A model generated the notes under the pieces. That model was not told the DNA's origin. It was given only the letters and a program-made list of their open reading frames with translations, and searched no databases. A program made the position numbers and the translations under genes. Of a DNA stretch of 64,000 nt, positions 1 through 9,477 are shown one piece after another. The first letter of the stretch is position 1; every line of letters begins with the position of its first letter. The DNA is from Pseudonocardia petroleophila (GTDB lineage Bacteria > Actinomycetota > Actinomycetes > Mycobacteriales > Pseudonocardiaceae). The stretch is from contig NZ_CP060131.1 in assembly GCF_014235185.1 (NCBI RefSeq), positions 1,929,501-1,993,500 on the forward strand, given 5' to 3'.

Positions 1-232
1 CGACGACGATCAGTTCGCGCTCGGCCTTGCTCAGTCCGTCGTTCGACTCCATCAGCGCGTCGTGGTAGTCCAGGAACGCGCGGAGCTCGCGCGGCCGCCT
101 GGCCAGTGCGCGGAAGACGTTGGGGACGAACCCCGACCTCTCCGCGATCGCCCCGATCCGCTCGCGCAGGTCGTCGGGCATGTCGGCCAGCTCCACGTGT
201 CCGAACCGGCTCACCTCGTGCGTGTCTCCCAT
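1..232 (-). CDS. AhpD-like / carboxymuconolactone decarboxylase family protein, partial
   Basis: Only the first 77 codons lie inside the window; the gene runs off the left edge. The start is the ATG at 232. Visible residues include FVPNVFRALARRP, then DALMES and LSKAERELIVV. This is the pattern of the peroxidase-related branch of the AhpD/CMD fold, small all-helical proteins with alkylhydroperoxidase-like activity. In that family this segment leads into the helix carrying the redox CxxC pair, which is outside the window, so activity cannot be confirmed. The gene is divergent from the DUF3024 gene with only 36 bases between the two starts, so their promoters must overlap. Confidence 0.75.
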   Translation of the reverse strand, partial: MGDTHEVSRFGHVELADMPDDLRERIGAIAERSGFVPNVFRALARRPRELRAFLDYHDALMESNDGLSKAERELIVV

Positions 233-268
233 GGCGTCCGACCGTACTGCCGAGGACGATGTGCAGCC

Positions 269-571
269 ATGGACGTACCGGAGGAGATCGGCCACTCGCT
301 GACGGACTGGTGCGCGCGGCAGATCCCGGAGGGGGAGCGCGAGCACCGCCGGATCGGCTTCGTCGTGCGCGACGGGACCGTGACGATCAGCGACCGGCGC
401 GCCCCGGCGCAGCCGGAGCTCGACGTGGAGTGGAGCAGCACGCCGCTGGCCCGCCTCCACCTCGACGACGCGGGCCACTGGACCCTGTACCGCCCCGACG
501 GGCGCGGCTGGACCCGGACCTCCGACGGCCCGGACCCGATCGCCCTGCTGGAGGCTCAGGCCCCGGCCTGA
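269..571 (+). CDS. DUF3024 domain protein
   Basis: A 100-residue protein read from the ATG at 269. The whole length fits the actinobacterial DUF3024 pattern: an N-terminal WCARQIP segment, a central TISDRRAP motif, then PLARLHLD, WTLYRPDGRGW and a C-terminal PIALLEA helix. The family has no assigned function; members are soluble and small. A longer in-frame reading exists upstream, but it would run through the divergent AhpD-like gene, so the ATG at 269 was chosen. Its 3' end overlaps the stop of the convergent gene at 556 by 16 bases. Family assignment is from remembered pattern and function is unknown. Confidence 0.75.
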   Translation: MDVPEEIGHSLTDWCARQIPEGEREHRRIGFVVRDGTVTISDRRAPAQPELDVEWSSTPLARLHLDDAGHWTLYRPDGRGWTRTSDGPDPIALLEAQAPA

Positions 572-2460
572 CCCACCGCCGACACGGCCCCGGCCGCCCG
601 CGCGGCCGGGTTGAACTGCACCACCCGGGCCGTCGGCCCGCTGTCGGTGGTGCGCCCGCGGATCACCAGCGCCGCGGCCCGCTGCAGCACGCTGAGCAGC
701 GACGGCGAGCCCTCCGGCTGCTCGTCGGGGGCCACCACCGCGATCATCCGCGGGGCCACCGCCGTGAGCAGCAGCCGCTCGACGCCGAGCTGGGCCGCCC
801 CGACCACGACGACCACGTCGGCGCTGTCGGGGGCGGGCAGCGTGCCGAGCAGGACGTCGCTGCGGGTGAAGCAGGCCAGGCCGTAGGAGCCGGAGTCGCG
901 CTCGTGCAGCTCGTCCCAGGCGGCGGCCAGCGCCGGCGCCGTGGCCCGCAGCCTGCGCAGCAGCGTGGTGCGGCGCACCTCGTCGCGCAGCTCCCGGCGG
1001 GCCGCGCCCAGCGCGTCGACGGCCTCCTCGTAGGCGTCGGCGTCGTAGCGGCGCAGCGCGTCGACGGCGCGCCGGTGCTCCGGGGCGGTGACGGTGACGG
1101 CGGCCCGGTCGGCCAGCTGGTCGGCGAGCAGGCCGAGGCGGTGCTCCGCCTCCGCGGCCGACCCGTTCTCGGCGTAGTCGAGGATCGCGGCCGACACCCG
1201 GGCCGCGGAGTCGACGTCGGGCACGGACAGCGGCGAGTCGGTGGCCAGGAACAGCACGTCGTGGCGCAGCGCCCCCACCGAACGGGCCGCGTTGGCGACC
1301 AGCACGAGGCGCTCGGCGAGCGCGGACAGGTCGCCGGGGCCCCTCGGCGCCGGGACGCCCATCTCCGTGCAGCCGGCGACGATGCGGCCCATGCGCTCGG
1401 TGAGCTCCAGGTGGTCGAGGACGCGCAGCACGTCGGGTGCGGTGACGGGCTCGCGGTCGGCCACGCGGATGCGCCGCAGTACCGGCTGCACGTCGCGCTG
1501 CACGGTGGGCCGGAAGTACGCGCGGGTGCGGCCGCCGGACTCGAGGAACTCGTAGTAGTTGCAGAGCAGGTCGACGGCGTCGGAGGAGAGCGGGCCCTGG
1601 AAGGTGACCGGCGGGGCGTTGCGGCGGGCGTGCACGATGGTGGCGGCCTGCGCGACGTCCTCCTGCGTCCGGTCGAAGGTGGCCCGGTGCCGGGTGTGGA
1701 TCAGGTGCCCGAGCAGCTCCCACTCCCACGGGAACTGCCGGCGGGAGCCGAGCGCGTCGAGCCGCGCGGTGACGCAGCGGGCGATCGAGGTGACGGCCTC
1801 GCGGCGGTCGGGTTCCACCCGCGCCAGCAGCGCGGGCACGACCGTGACCTCGTCGTCGGGGCGACCGGAGCGGAGGGCCTGCTCGCAGAGCCTGCGGACC
1901 TCGTCGGCCGACGGCAGCGCGTCGGCGGCGGGGAGGTCCTGCCCCGCCCGGGCCCGGGCGGCCGCGGTGGAGGTGGCCAGCAGGCGGCGCAGCTCGCGCA
2001 GCTCGGCGTGCGGGATGTCGGGGAGCGCGTCGACCGTGCGGCCGGTGGCCACGCCGATCCGGACCTCGTCGAGCTCGGCGTCGGTCTCGGCGGTGACGAC
2101 GACGCGCCTGCCGTCGGCGACCAGCGCCGAGACGGCCGTGGCGACCTCGGCCGGGCCGGCCTCGTCGAGGACGACGAGCGCGGTGCTGCGCATCGCCGGC
2201 ACGACCGATGTCGGGTCGTCGGCGGGGTGGCGCTGGGCCGGCGGGACCTCCGCGACCGACGCGGCGAGCGCCTCGGCGAGGCGGCGCAGCCCGGGGGGCG
2301 TGGAACCGGCGCGGACGACGGCGCCGATCTGCTCCCTGGCCCGCGCCGTCGTGGGCTCGTCCTGGGCCGCCGCGGCGAGCCGGTCGACGAACACCAGGAG
2401 GTCCTCGGCGTCCTCTCCAGCAGCTACGCGGGCGTGCGCGCTCCCGGGTCCGACATCCAT
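556..2460 (-). CDS. 634-residue protein of unknown function, possibly a degenerate helicase-like ATPase
   Basis: The ATG at 2460 is preceded by GGAGGTGA at good spacing, which decides the start against an upstream in-frame codon. The protein is soluble, Ala/Arg/Leu-rich and strongly charged. An ALVVLDEA segment near residue 130 followed by RRVVVTAETDAEL looks like helicase motif II/III, and DVVVVVGAAQLGVERLLL near the C-terminus resembles a superfamily 1 helicase C-terminal strand. No Walker A glycine-rich loop is visible, so if it derives from a helicase it has lost ATP binding, or the resemblance is chance. A conserved-looking aromatic core (FPWEWELLGHLIHTRHR, NYYEFLESGGRTRAYF) lies around residues 270-350. 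I do not recognise the family. It stands alone on the minus strand downstream of ybdD. Confidence 0.7.
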   Translation of the reverse strand: MDVGPGSAHARVAAGEDAEDLLVFVDRLAAAAQDEPTTARAREQIGAVVRAGSTPPGLRRLAEALAASVAEVPPAQRHPADDPTSVVPAMRSTALVVLDEAGPAEVATAVSALVADGRRVVVTAETDAELDEVRIGVATGRTVDALPDIPHAELRELRRLLATSTAAARARAGQDLPAADALPSADEVRRLCEQALRSGRPDDEVTVVPALLARVEPDRREAVTSIARCVTARLDALGSRRQFPWEWELLGHLIHTRHRATFDRTQEDVAQAATIVHARRNAPPVTFQGPLSSDAVDLLCNYYEFLESGGRTRAYFRPTVQRDVQPVLRRIRVADREPVTAPDVLRVLDHLELTERMGRIVAGCTEMGVPAPRGPGDLSALAERLVLVANAARSVGALRHDVLFLATDSPLSVPDVDSAARVSAAILDYAENGSAAEAEHRLGLLADQLADRAAVTVTAPEHRRAVDALRRYDADAYEEAVDALGAARRELRDEVRRTTLLRRLRATAPALAAAWDELHERDSGSYGLACFTRSDVLLGTLPAPDSADVVVVVGAAQLGVERLLLTAVAPRMIAVVAPDEQPEGSPSLLSVLQRAAALVIRGRTTDSGPTARVVQFNPAARAAGAVSAVGQAGA

Positions 2461-2714
2461 CACCGCGGTCACCTCCGACTGTCGCCGCCCGGCGTGGCAG
2501 CGATCACCCTTCGTATCGCAAGGGTCCACAGAATGTTGCACCCCCGACGAGTGGCGGGGCAATCGTGCGCCGCCGAAAGGTCACTCTCGGCGGTGTCCGG
2601 CACTCTTTCGAGTGAACGGCCGAACGACGACACCGTGACATCGTGGTGAACGGCGGTGTCGCGTCACCGTGGATCGACGATGTCGCCGAACGGTCGTTTC
2701 AGCACGACCAGCGG

Positions 2715-2903
2715 TCAGCAGCAGCGTGCCGACGGTGCGTGATCGCCACGATCGGTGTGTTTCCGCCAGAACTCGCGCTCGGCCATCGGCGGCACCCCGG
2801 GATGGTGCGCGACGTGGTGGGTCACGTAGCGCTCGTAGGCCTGCTCCCCGGCGAAGCCGCGCAGCAGCTGCCACGCCTCGCGCAGCCCCTCCCGCACGCT
2901 CAC
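2715..2903 (-). CDS. ybdD: YbdD/YjiX family small protein
   Basis: A 62-residue protein starting at a GTG that overlaps the cstA stop codon (GTGA overlap), so it is translationally coupled to cstA. It has the family hallmarks: a short N-terminal helix AWQLLRGFAGEQAYERYV, a His-rich HHVAHHPG stretch, PPMAEREFWR and a C-terminal Cys-Cys. The same pairing occurs in Enterobacteria (cstA-ybdD, btsT-yjiX). In those pairs the small protein has been reported to be needed for full activity of the pyruvate transporter. Here it probably assists CstA in the membrane, although it has no transmembrane segment of its own. Confidence 0.85.
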   Translation of the reverse strand: MSVREGLREAWQLLRGFAGEQAYERYVTHHVAHHPGVPPMAEREFWRKHTDRGDHAPSARCC

Positions 2904-5104
2904 GTCGGCTCCCGGCTGCCCGCCGCGGCCAGCTCGTGCTCCCGGATGGCCTCCTTCTCCTCCCGGGTGGCGATGAGCCCGGCCGGGGCGACGATGGTGG
3001 ACCGCACGTACGGGTCCTCCGAGCCGCTGGGCAGCGGGCCCCCGCGCAGCGCGGTGACCCAGACCCGCATCGAGTCGATCAGGATGATCACGATGAGGCT
3101 GGCGAACAGCGCGGTGAGGACGGTGTCGAGCGTCGTGTTGAACACGACCTGCTGCATGTCCTCCACGCTCTTCGCGGTGCCCAGGCTCGTCTGCCCGGCG
3201 TCCAGGGCGGCCTGGTAGCGCTGGCGCTGCGCCCAGAAGCCCAGGGTCGGGTCCGGCGAGAAGATCTTCTGGTAGCTCGCCGTCAGGGTGACGGCGGCGT
3301 CGAAGGCCAGCGGCACCAGCGTGATCCACGCGTAGCGGGCCCGCCCGGACTTGATCAGCAGCGTCGTGCAGACCGCCAGCGCCACCGCCGCGAGGAGCTG
3401 GTTGGCGATGCCGAACAGCGGGAAGAGCTGGTAGATCCCGCCGAGGGGGTCGTTGACGCCCGCGTAGAGCAGGTAGCCCCACGCGCCGACGATGATCGCG
3501 CTGGCCGACCAGGCGGCCGGCTTCCAGGACGTGTCCTTGTACTTCGGCCAGACGGCGCCGATGGTGTCCTGCAGCATGAAGCGCCCGACGCGGGTGCCGG
3601 CGTCCACCGTGGTGAGGATGAACAGCGCCTCGAACATGATCGCGAAGTGGTACCAGAAGGCGCGCAGCGCGTCGCCGCCGAAGACCTCGGAGAAGATCTG
3701 CGACAGCCCCACCGCCAGCGTGGGGGCGCCGCCGGAGCGGCCGACGAGGGTCTCCTCCTCCACCGCGGCCGCCGCCGCGGCCAGCTCGGCCGGGGAGATC
3801 GTGAAACCGATGTTGGCCACCGCGGCCGACGCGGTCTCCACGGTCGGGCCGAGCACCGTGGCCGGCATGTTCATCGCGAAGTACAGCCCGGGGTCGAGCA
3901 CGCACGCCGCGGCGAGCGCGCAGATCGCGACGAACGACTCGGTGAGCATGCCGCCGTAGCCGATGAGTCGGATCTGCGACTCCTTCTCGATCAGCTTGGG
4001 CGTGGTGCCCGACGCGACGAGCGCGTGGAAGCCGGAGAGCGCGCCGCAGGCGATCGTGATGAAGACGAACGGGAACAGCGAGCCGGCGAAGACCGGGCCC
4101 ATCCCGTTGGCGGCGAAGTCGGTGAACGCCTCGGCCTGCATCGTCGGCCAGGCCACCAGGATCGACACCGCGAGCAGGACGATGACGCCGATCTTCATGA
4201 AGCTCGACAGGTAGTCGCGCGGCGCGAGGAGCATCCAGACCGGGAGCACCGAGGCGACGAAGCCGTAGATCACCAGGCCGAGGGTGAGCTGGTTGGCGGA
4301 CAGCGTGAACGCCTCGGCCAGCGGCGAGTTGTCGATCCACCCGCCCGCGACGATGGCCAGCAGCAGCAGCGCCACGCCGATGACCGAGCCCTCGATGATC
4401 TTCCCCGGCCGGATGTAGCGCAGGTAGCAGCCCATGAACAGGGCGATGGGGATCGTCATGACCAGGGAGAACGTGCCCCACGGCGACTTGGCCAGCGCCT
4501 GGACGACGACCAGGGCGAGCACGGCCAGCAGGATGATCATGATGGCGAGCACGGCGATCAGCGCGGCGATGCCGCCCACCGGGCCGATCTCCTCGCGCGC
4601 CATCTGGCCGAGGCTCCGGCCGCCGCGGCGGGTGGAGAAGAACAGCGTGACCATGTCCTGCACGGCCCCGGCGAAGATGACGCCGACGATGATCCAGATC
4701 GTGCCGGGCAGGTAGCCCATCTGCGCGGCCAGCACCGGCCCGACGAGCGGGCCCGCGCCTGCGATGGCGGCGAAGTGGTGGCCGAAGAGCACGCGGCGGT
4801 CGGTGGGCTGGAAGTCCTGCCCGTCGTCGAGCCGCTCGGCGGGGGTGGCGCGGGTGTCGTCGACCTGCAGCACCTTGCGCGAGATGAACCGCGAGTAGAA
4901 ACGGTAGCCGATGGCGTAGGACGCCAGCGCGGCGAAGACCAGCCAGCCGGCCGAGATCTCCTCGCCGCGGCTCAGCGCGACGACCCCCCAGGCCACGGCG
5001 CCCACCAGGGCCACCGCCGACCAGATCAGGATCTGCCGCAGGTCCGGTCGCCTGCGCGCCGTCCCGTCGGGCTGCCGCGCGCCCGACATCTCCGTGGTGG
5101 CCAC
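2900..5104 (-). CDS. cstA: CstA family carbon starvation / pyruvate transporter
   Basis: A 734-residue polytopic membrane protein with about 16-18 hydrophobic segments. Family signatures are clear: HHFAAIAGAGPLVGPVLAA in the N-terminal third, then ITIACGALSGFHALVASGTT in the middle. CstA and its paralogue BtsT import pyruvate, and peptide uptake was proposed earlier. I chose the GTG at 5104, ten bases after GAGGGG, over the ATG at 5089, which lacks a Shine-Dalgarno sequence at a usable distance. The N-terminus is cytosolic and Arg-rich. ybdD follows with a GTGA overlap. The divergently transcribed DNA upstream is short because pckG lies just beyond on the same strand. Confidence 0.92.
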   Translation of the reverse strand: MATTEMSGARQPDGTARRRPDLRQILIWSAVALVGAVAWGVVALSRGEEISAGWLVFAALASYAIGYRFYSRFISRKVLQVDDTRATPAERLDDGQDFQPTDRRVLFGHHFAAIAGAGPLVGPVLAAQMGYLPGTIWIIVGVIFAGAVQDMVTLFFSTRRGGRSLGQMAREEIGPVGGIAALIAVLAIMIILLAVLALVVVQALAKSPWGTFSLVMTIPIALFMGCYLRYIRPGKIIEGSVIGVALLLLAIVAGGWIDNSPLAEAFTLSANQLTLGLVIYGFVASVLPVWMLLAPRDYLSSFMKIGVIVLLAVSILVAWPTMQAEAFTDFAANGMGPVFAGSLFPFVFITIACGALSGFHALVASGTTPKLIEKESQIRLIGYGGMLTESFVAICALAAACVLDPGLYFAMNMPATVLGPTVETASAAVANIGFTISPAELAAAAAAVEEETLVGRSGGAPTLAVGLSQIFSEVFGGDALRAFWYHFAIMFEALFILTTVDAGTRVGRFMLQDTIGAVWPKYKDTSWKPAAWSASAIIVGAWGYLLYAGVNDPLGGIYQLFPLFGIANQLLAAVALAVCTTLLIKSGRARYAWITLVPLAFDAAVTLTASYQKIFSPDPTLGFWAQRQRYQAALDAGQTSLGTAKSVEDMQQVVFNTTLDTVLTALFASLIVIILIDSMRVWVTALRGGPLPSGSEDPYVRSTIVAPAGLIATREEKEAIREHELAAAGSREPT

Positions 5105-5222
5105 GTCGCCCACACCCCTCGAGTCCTCGCGGAGCCCCCCGACGGCTCCGCGTGTGTGGCGACCATAAGGCCCGGACCGTGCGCTGTCAGCCGTCCGGGT
5201 GCACCGATCCGGAGACGACGAA

Positions 5223-5248
5223 CGGCCCGCCGCGGGTGCGGCGGGCCG
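5223..5248 (-). terminator. Perfect 11-bp hairpin downstream of pckG
   Basis: Arms CGGCCCGCCGC and GCGGCGGGCCG pair perfectly around a 4-base loop, starting 15 bases after the pckG stop codon at 5263. There is no long T-run, which is usual for high-GC actinomycete terminators. It separates pckG from cstA. Confidence 0.75.
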
Positions 5249-5262
5249 TCCGGTCCGGTGGG

Positions 5263-7080
5263 TCAGGCGCCGAGGCGGAGCTTGAGGGCCTCCAGCTCGT
5301 CGCGCATCGACGTCGGCAGGCCGTCCCCGATCTTGTCGAACCACTCCTCGATGAGCGGGATCTCGGCCTTCCACTCCTCGACGTCGACGGCCAGCGCGGC
5401 GTCGATGTCGGCGATCGCCGAGTCGAGCCCGTCGAGGTCCATCTGGTCCGAGGTGGGGACGTAGCCGATCGCGGTCTCGGTGGCCGCGGCCGTGCCCTCC
5501 ATGCGCTCGATGCACCACTTGAGGACGCGGCTGTTCTCGCCGAACCCGGGCCACAGGAACTGGCCCTCGTCACCGCGGCGGAACCAGTTGACGTAGAAGA
5601 TCTTCGGCAGCTTGTCGGCGTCGGCGCCCTTGCCGACGTTCACCCAGTGCTGGAAGTACTCGCCGACGTTGTAGCCGAGGAACGGCAGCATCGCCATCGG
5701 GTCGCGACGGACCTGGCCGAGACCGCCTGCCGCGGCCGCCGTCTTCTCGCTCGACATGGTGGCGCCCATGAACGTGCCGTGCTGCCAGTCGCGGGCCTCG
5801 GTGACCAGCGGGACGGTGGTCTTGCGGCGCCCGCCGAACAGGATCGCCGAGATCGGCACGCCGCGGGGGTCCTCCCACTCCGGCGCGACGACCGGGCACT
5901 GCCCGATCGGCACGGTGTAGCGGGAGTTGGGGTGGGCGGCGTCGGTGCCGGACTCGGGCGTCCAGTCGTTGCCCTTCCAGTCCGTCAGGTGCTGCGGGTC
6001 GCCCTCGAGGCCCTCCCACCACACGTCGCCGTCGTCGGTGAGGGCGACGTTGGTGAACAGCGCGTTGCCCTCGTCGATGGTGCGCATCGCGTTGGGGTTG
6101 GTCTTCCAGTTGGTGCCCGGCGCGACACCGAAGAAACCGAACTCGGGGTTCACCGCGTAGAGGCGGCCGTCCTCGCCGAAACGCATCCACGCGATGTCGT
6201 CGCCGACGGTCTCGGCGCGCCATCCCGGAATGGTCGGCTGCAGCATCGCGAGGTTGGTCTTGCCGCAGGCCGACGGGAATGCCGCCGCGACGTAGTACGC
6301 CTTCTCCTCCGGCGAGATCAGCTTGAGGATGAGCATGTGCTCGGCCATCCAGCCCTCGTCGTGGGCGATGGCCGAGGCGATGCGCAGGGCGTAGCACTTC
6401 TTGCCGAGCAGGGCGTTGCCGCCGTATCCGGAGCCGTAGCTCCAGATCTCGCGGGTCTCGGGGAAGTGGCTGATGTACTTCTCGGTGTTGCACGGCCACG
6501 CGACGTCGGCCTGGCCCGGCTCGAGCGGGGCGCCGACCGAGTGCAGGCACTTGACGAACGAGTCGCCGCGCTCGGCGAACAGCGGCAGCACCGAGGCGCC
6601 CATCCGCGTCATGATCCGCATCGAGGCGACGACGTACTCGGAGTCGGTGATCTCCACGCCGAGCATCGGCGGGGTGGCGTCGAGAGGGCCCATGCAGAAC
6701 GGGATGACGTACATCGTGCGACCGCGCATGGAACCGCGGTACAGATCCGTCATCGTCGACTTCATCTCGGTGGGATCGACCCAGTTGTTGGTCGGGCCCG
6801 CCCCGGACTGCTCCGCGGAACAGATGAAGGTGCGCTCTTCGACGCGCGCGACATCGTCGGGATCGGACGCGGCGTAGAACGAATTCGGTTTCTTCTCGAG
6901 GCGCGTGAAGGTGCCGGCATCGACGAGAGCGGTCGTCATCCGCTCCCACTCCTCGTCGGACCCGTCGACCCAGACGACGCGGTCCGGCGTGGTCAGTTCG
7001 GCCACCTCACGGACCCAGGAGAGCAGTCGCGTGTTGTCGGTCGGCGACTCGTCGAGCCCTGGCACGGTGGCTGCTGTCAT
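5263..7080 (-). CDS. pckG: Phosphoenolpyruvate carboxykinase (GTP)
   Basis: A 605-residue enzyme of the GTP-dependent family (usual length about 600). It catalyses oxaloacetate + GTP to PEP + GDP + CO2, the first committed step of gluconeogenesis, in the cytosol. The P-loop and active-site cysteine sit in FPSACGKTN (residues 269-276). Other hallmarks are [20 protein letters not shown] near 214-233, the guanine-site region [18 protein letters not shown], and [15 protein letters not shown] near the C-terminus. The ATP-dependent enzyme is unrelated in sequence. The start is the ATG at 7080. It lies upstream of cstA on the same strand, but a strong hairpin separates them, so co-transcription is doubtful; both serve growth on gluconeogenic carbon. 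Confidence 0.97.
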   Translation of the reverse strand: MTAATVPGLDESPTDNTRLLSWVREVAELTTPDRVVWVDGSDEEWERMTTALVDAGTFTRLEKKPNSFYAASDPDDVARVEERTFICSAEQSGAGPTNNWVDPTEMKSTMTDLYRGSMRGRTMYVIPFCMGPLDATPPMLGVEITDSEYVVASMRIMTRMGASVLPLFAERGDSFVKCLHSVGAPLEPGQADVAWPCNTEKYISHFPETREIWSYGSGYGGNALLGKKCYALRIASAIAHDEGWMAEHMLILKLISPEEKAYYVAAAFPSACGKTNLAMLQPTIPGWRAETVGDDIAWMRFGEDGRLYAVNPEFGFFGVAPGTNWKTNPNAMRTIDEGNALFTNVALTDDGDVWWEGLEGDPQHLTDWKGNDWTPESGTDAAHPNSRYTVPIGQCPVVAPEWEDPRGVPISAILFGGRRKTTVPLVTEARDWQHGTFMGATMSSEKTAAAAGGLGQVRRDPMAMLPFLGYNVGEYFQHWVNVGKGADADKLPKIFYVNWFRRGDEGQFLWPGFGENSRVLKWCIERMEGTAAATETAIGYVPTSDQMDLDGLDSAIADIDAALAVDVEEWKAEIPLIEEWFDKIGDGLPTSMRDELEALKLRLGA

Positions 7081-7395
7081 GTTCGTCCTGTCTCCTCACC
7101 GGCGGACCGGGTCATTCGGGAACGCTGCGCGCGCCCGAGCCGTGGGAACGGCCGGACGCGCCTGTCGAAGATGAATAGCGACGGTACCGGCGGTGTCCGG
7201 CTTTCCCCACCGCTGGCCGCTGTCGATTCACTCACAGAACCGGTCAACTAATCGATTCAGTAGAGGTCACGGCCCCATTACCCCCGGGCTCATGGTGACG
7301 TGCGCGACGTTCGGGCCCGGTTGCTCCGCCTGGACCGCTCGTCCGGCCGGGCGTAGCGTTTCGCCCGTATCAGGCCGTACCGAGGGAGCGCGAAG
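7081..7395. other. Divergent intergenic region, pckG / membrane protein
   Basis: 315 bases between two divergent starts, less GC-rich than the flanks around 7165-7262, as expected for promoter DNA. A TTGACC hexamer faces pckG at 7242-7247, but I see no convincing -10 at standard spacing. No coding sequence or strong repeat was found. Confidence 0.5.
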
Positions 7396-7842
7396 ATGAG
7401 CGACACCGCCATGTACGTCACGCTGCTCGTGGTCGCGATCGCCCTGACGTTCCTCGTCGGCCGCCTGCTGGTCACCGCGGGCGAGCCGTTCCTGCAGGAG
7501 GTGTTCCAGGACACCAAGGTCACGCGGTCGGTCAACCTGCTGCTCTCGGTGTTGTTCCACCTGATCACCCTGGGCGTGCTGGCGATCATCTCGGTGGTCG
7601 ACATCGCCGGGGGTCAGGAGCCGCTGCAGAACTTCGTCGTCAAGCTCGGTGTGGTGCTGCTGGTCCTCGGCGTCGCCTACGGTGTCTCGATGCTGGTGCT
7701 GATCCGCGTCCGCGAGCGCCGCCGCGTCGACCAGGTCTCCGAGCAGGTGCAGGAGCGGCTCGCGGAGCGCTCCGCCCCCGCCCCGCGGCCCGCTGCCGAC
7801 GAGCGCATCAGCACGCAGCCGGTGATCCCGAAGCAGCCCTGA
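7396..7842 (+). CDS. Small membrane protein of unknown function
   Basis: A 148-residue protein starting at the ATG at 7396, with GGGAG upstream at good spacing. It has three clear hydrophobic segments (about residues 6-22, 45-66 and 82-106). A short charged loop follows the first (GEPFLQEVFQDTKVTRSVN). After the last helix comes a cytoplasmic tail rich in Arg, Glu, Pro and Ala. I do not recognise a named domain; it resembles small conserved actinobacterial membrane proteins without an assigned role. It is convergent with the MFS gene, and the two stop codons are 6 bases apart. Confidence 0.75.
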   Translation: MSDTAMYVTLLVVAIALTFLVGRLLVTAGEPFLQEVFQDTKVTRSVNLLLSVLFHLITLGVLAIISVVDIAGGQEPLQNFVVKLGVVLLVLGVAYGVSMLVLIRVRERRRVDQVSEQVQERLAERSAPAPRPAADERISTQPVIPKQP

Positions 7843-7848
7843 GTCCCG

Positions 7849-9378
7849 TCAGGCGCGGGGCCGGAGCCCGACCGCCACGACCGCCGCGACGGCGACGAGC
7901 ACTCCCGCCCCGACCGTCGCGGTGACGCCGACGCCCGCGTCGAAGGCCGCACGCGCCGAGGCCAGCAGGTCGGCGCCGTCCGCACCGCCGATCCGGTCGG
8001 CCGTGCCGCTCGCGCCGGCGAGGGTCTCGCGCGCGGAGTCCGCCCAGCTGGGCCCGATGCCGCCGGGGACCGTCACGCCGCCCCGGTAGACCGCGGCGAG
8101 CACGCTGCCGAGGACGGCCGTGCCGAGCACGGCACCGATCTCATACGCCGTCTCCGAGACCGCCGACGCCGACCCGGCGCGGTCGGCGGGGACCGCGGAG
8201 AGGATCGCGTCGTTGGTGATCGTCTCCGACAGCCCGATCCCGGCCCCGACGAGCACGGTGGCCACCGCGAGCAGGCCGACCGCGGACGCCCCGGTGAGCT
8301 GCGTGCACAGGACGTAGCCGGCCGCGGCGAGCAGCAGGCCCGTCGGCACGAGCACGCGCAGCGGGAAGCGGCGGGCCAGCCGGCTGGCCGCGAGTCCGGC
8401 CACCATCGTCGTCGCGAAGCCGGGGAGCAGGACCAGCCCGGCGTCGAGCGGGTCGAGCCCGGCGACGAGCAGCAGGTGCTGCGCCGAGAAGAACAGCAGC
8501 CCGGTGAGCGCGAACATCGTCGTCGCGTTGGCCAGTGCGGACAGCCGCAGCACGGGCGAGGAGAACAGCGTGACGTCGAGCAGCGGCTCCTCGCCCGCGG
8601 CGATCCGGGCGCGGGCGCGGCGGACGAACAGCACGGCCGAGGCGGCGCCGACGAGCAGCGACAGCACCGCGGTGGCGGTGACGCCGTCGTGCGCGACGGT
8701 CTTGACCGCGAGCACGGTGGGGCCCATGGCGAGCAGCGAGAGCAGCACGCCGATCGGGTCGAGCCGCCCGGGCTCCGCCATCCGCGACTCGGGCAGCAGC
8801 ACCGCGCCCGCCACCAGGATCAGCAGCATCAGCGGCACGTTCACCAGGAACACCGCGCCCCACCAGAAGTGGGCGAGGAGCAGGCCGCCGACGATCGGGC
8901 CGACGGCGGCGCCCGCCGCGAAGCCGGTGGCCCAGATCGCGACCGCGAGGCGCCGCTGCGTGCGGTCCGGGAACAGGGTGCGCAGCAGGGCGAGCGTCGC
9001 CGGCATGAGCATGGCGCCGAAGAACCCGAGCAGGGCGCGGGCGGCCACGAGCTGGGCGGCGTCGGTGGCGAACGCGGCGGCCAGCGACACGGCCCCGAAC
9101 CCGCCGACGCCGATCAGCAGCGTGCGTCGCCGGCCGATCCGGTCGCCGAGCGTGCCCATCGTGACGAGCAGTCCGGCGAGCACGAGCGGGTAGACGTCGA
9201 CGATCCACAGCTGCTGCGTGGCCGACGGCGACAGCGCCTCGCTGATGGCGGGCAGGGCGAAGCTCAGGACCGTGTTGTCGACCGCCACCAGGAGCGTGGG
9301 CAGGAACAGCACGGCGAGGCCCGCCCATGCGCGGAGTCCGGCGCGGGCGTCGACGGGGCGGGGGGCGATGACGGTCAT
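7849..9378 (-). CDS. MFS drug exporter, DHA2 (14-TM) family
   Basis: A 509-residue transporter with about 14 hydrophobic segments. Motif A follows helix 2 (TLGDRIGRRRTLLIG, near residues 80-95), and the first helix contains the DHA2-type DNTVLSFALPAI. QacA/EmrB-type members expel hydrophobic cations, antibiotics and dyes using the proton gradient. The ATG at 9378 is preceded by GAGGAACC. A TATACG -10 at 9397-9402 is overlapped by a perfect palindrome, and a divergent tetR-type gene lies 99 bases away. Local repression by that regulator, relieved by the transported compound, is therefore very likely. The substrate cannot be told from sequence. Confidence 0.9.
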   Translation of the reverse strand: MTVIAPRPVDARAGLRAWAGLAVLFLPTLLVAVDNTVLSFALPAISEALSPSATQQLWIVDVYPLVLAGLLVTMGTLGDRIGRRRTLLIGVGGFGAVSLAAAFATDAAQLVAARALLGFFGAMLMPATLALLRTLFPDRTQRRLAVAIWATGFAAGAAVGPIVGGLLLAHFWWGAVFLVNVPLMLLILVAGAVLLPESRMAEPGRLDPIGVLLSLLAMGPTVLAVKTVAHDGVTATAVLSLLVGAASAVLFVRRARARIAAGEEPLLDVTLFSSPVLRLSALANATTMFALTGLLFFSAQHLLLVAGLDPLDAGLVLLPGFATTMVAGLAASRLARRFPLRVLVPTGLLLAAAGYVLCTQLTGASAVGLLAVATVLVGAGIGLSETITNDAILSAVPADRAGSASAVSETAYEIGAVLGTAVLGSVLAAVYRGGVTVPGGIGPSWADSARETLAGASGTADRIGGADGADLLASARAAFDAGVGVTATVGAGVLVAVAAVVAVGLRPRA

Positions 9379-9400
9379 GACGGTTCCTCACGCGTTCGTA

Positions 9401-9416
9401 TACCGTCCGGACGGTA
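9401..9416. promoter_or_regulatory. Perfect 16-bp palindromic operator between the MFS exporter gene and tetR
   Basis: TACCGTCCGGACGGTA is a perfect palindrome. It abuts and overlaps the probable -10 (TATACG, 9397-9402, minus strand) of the exporter gene and lies 62 bases upstream of the tetR start. Size and symmetry fit a TetR-family dimer site. Confidence 0.75.
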
Positions 9417-9477
9417 CAGTAGCGCTCGGCATTCCCGGCCCGTCCGCGTCGTGGCCTCGGCCACCTAGACTCGGCCG

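Noticed and set aside
9401..9416. LexA-type site at the MFS/tetR operator
   Set aside because: TACCGTCCGGACGGTA lacks the GAAC/GTTC core and fits a TetR-family site.
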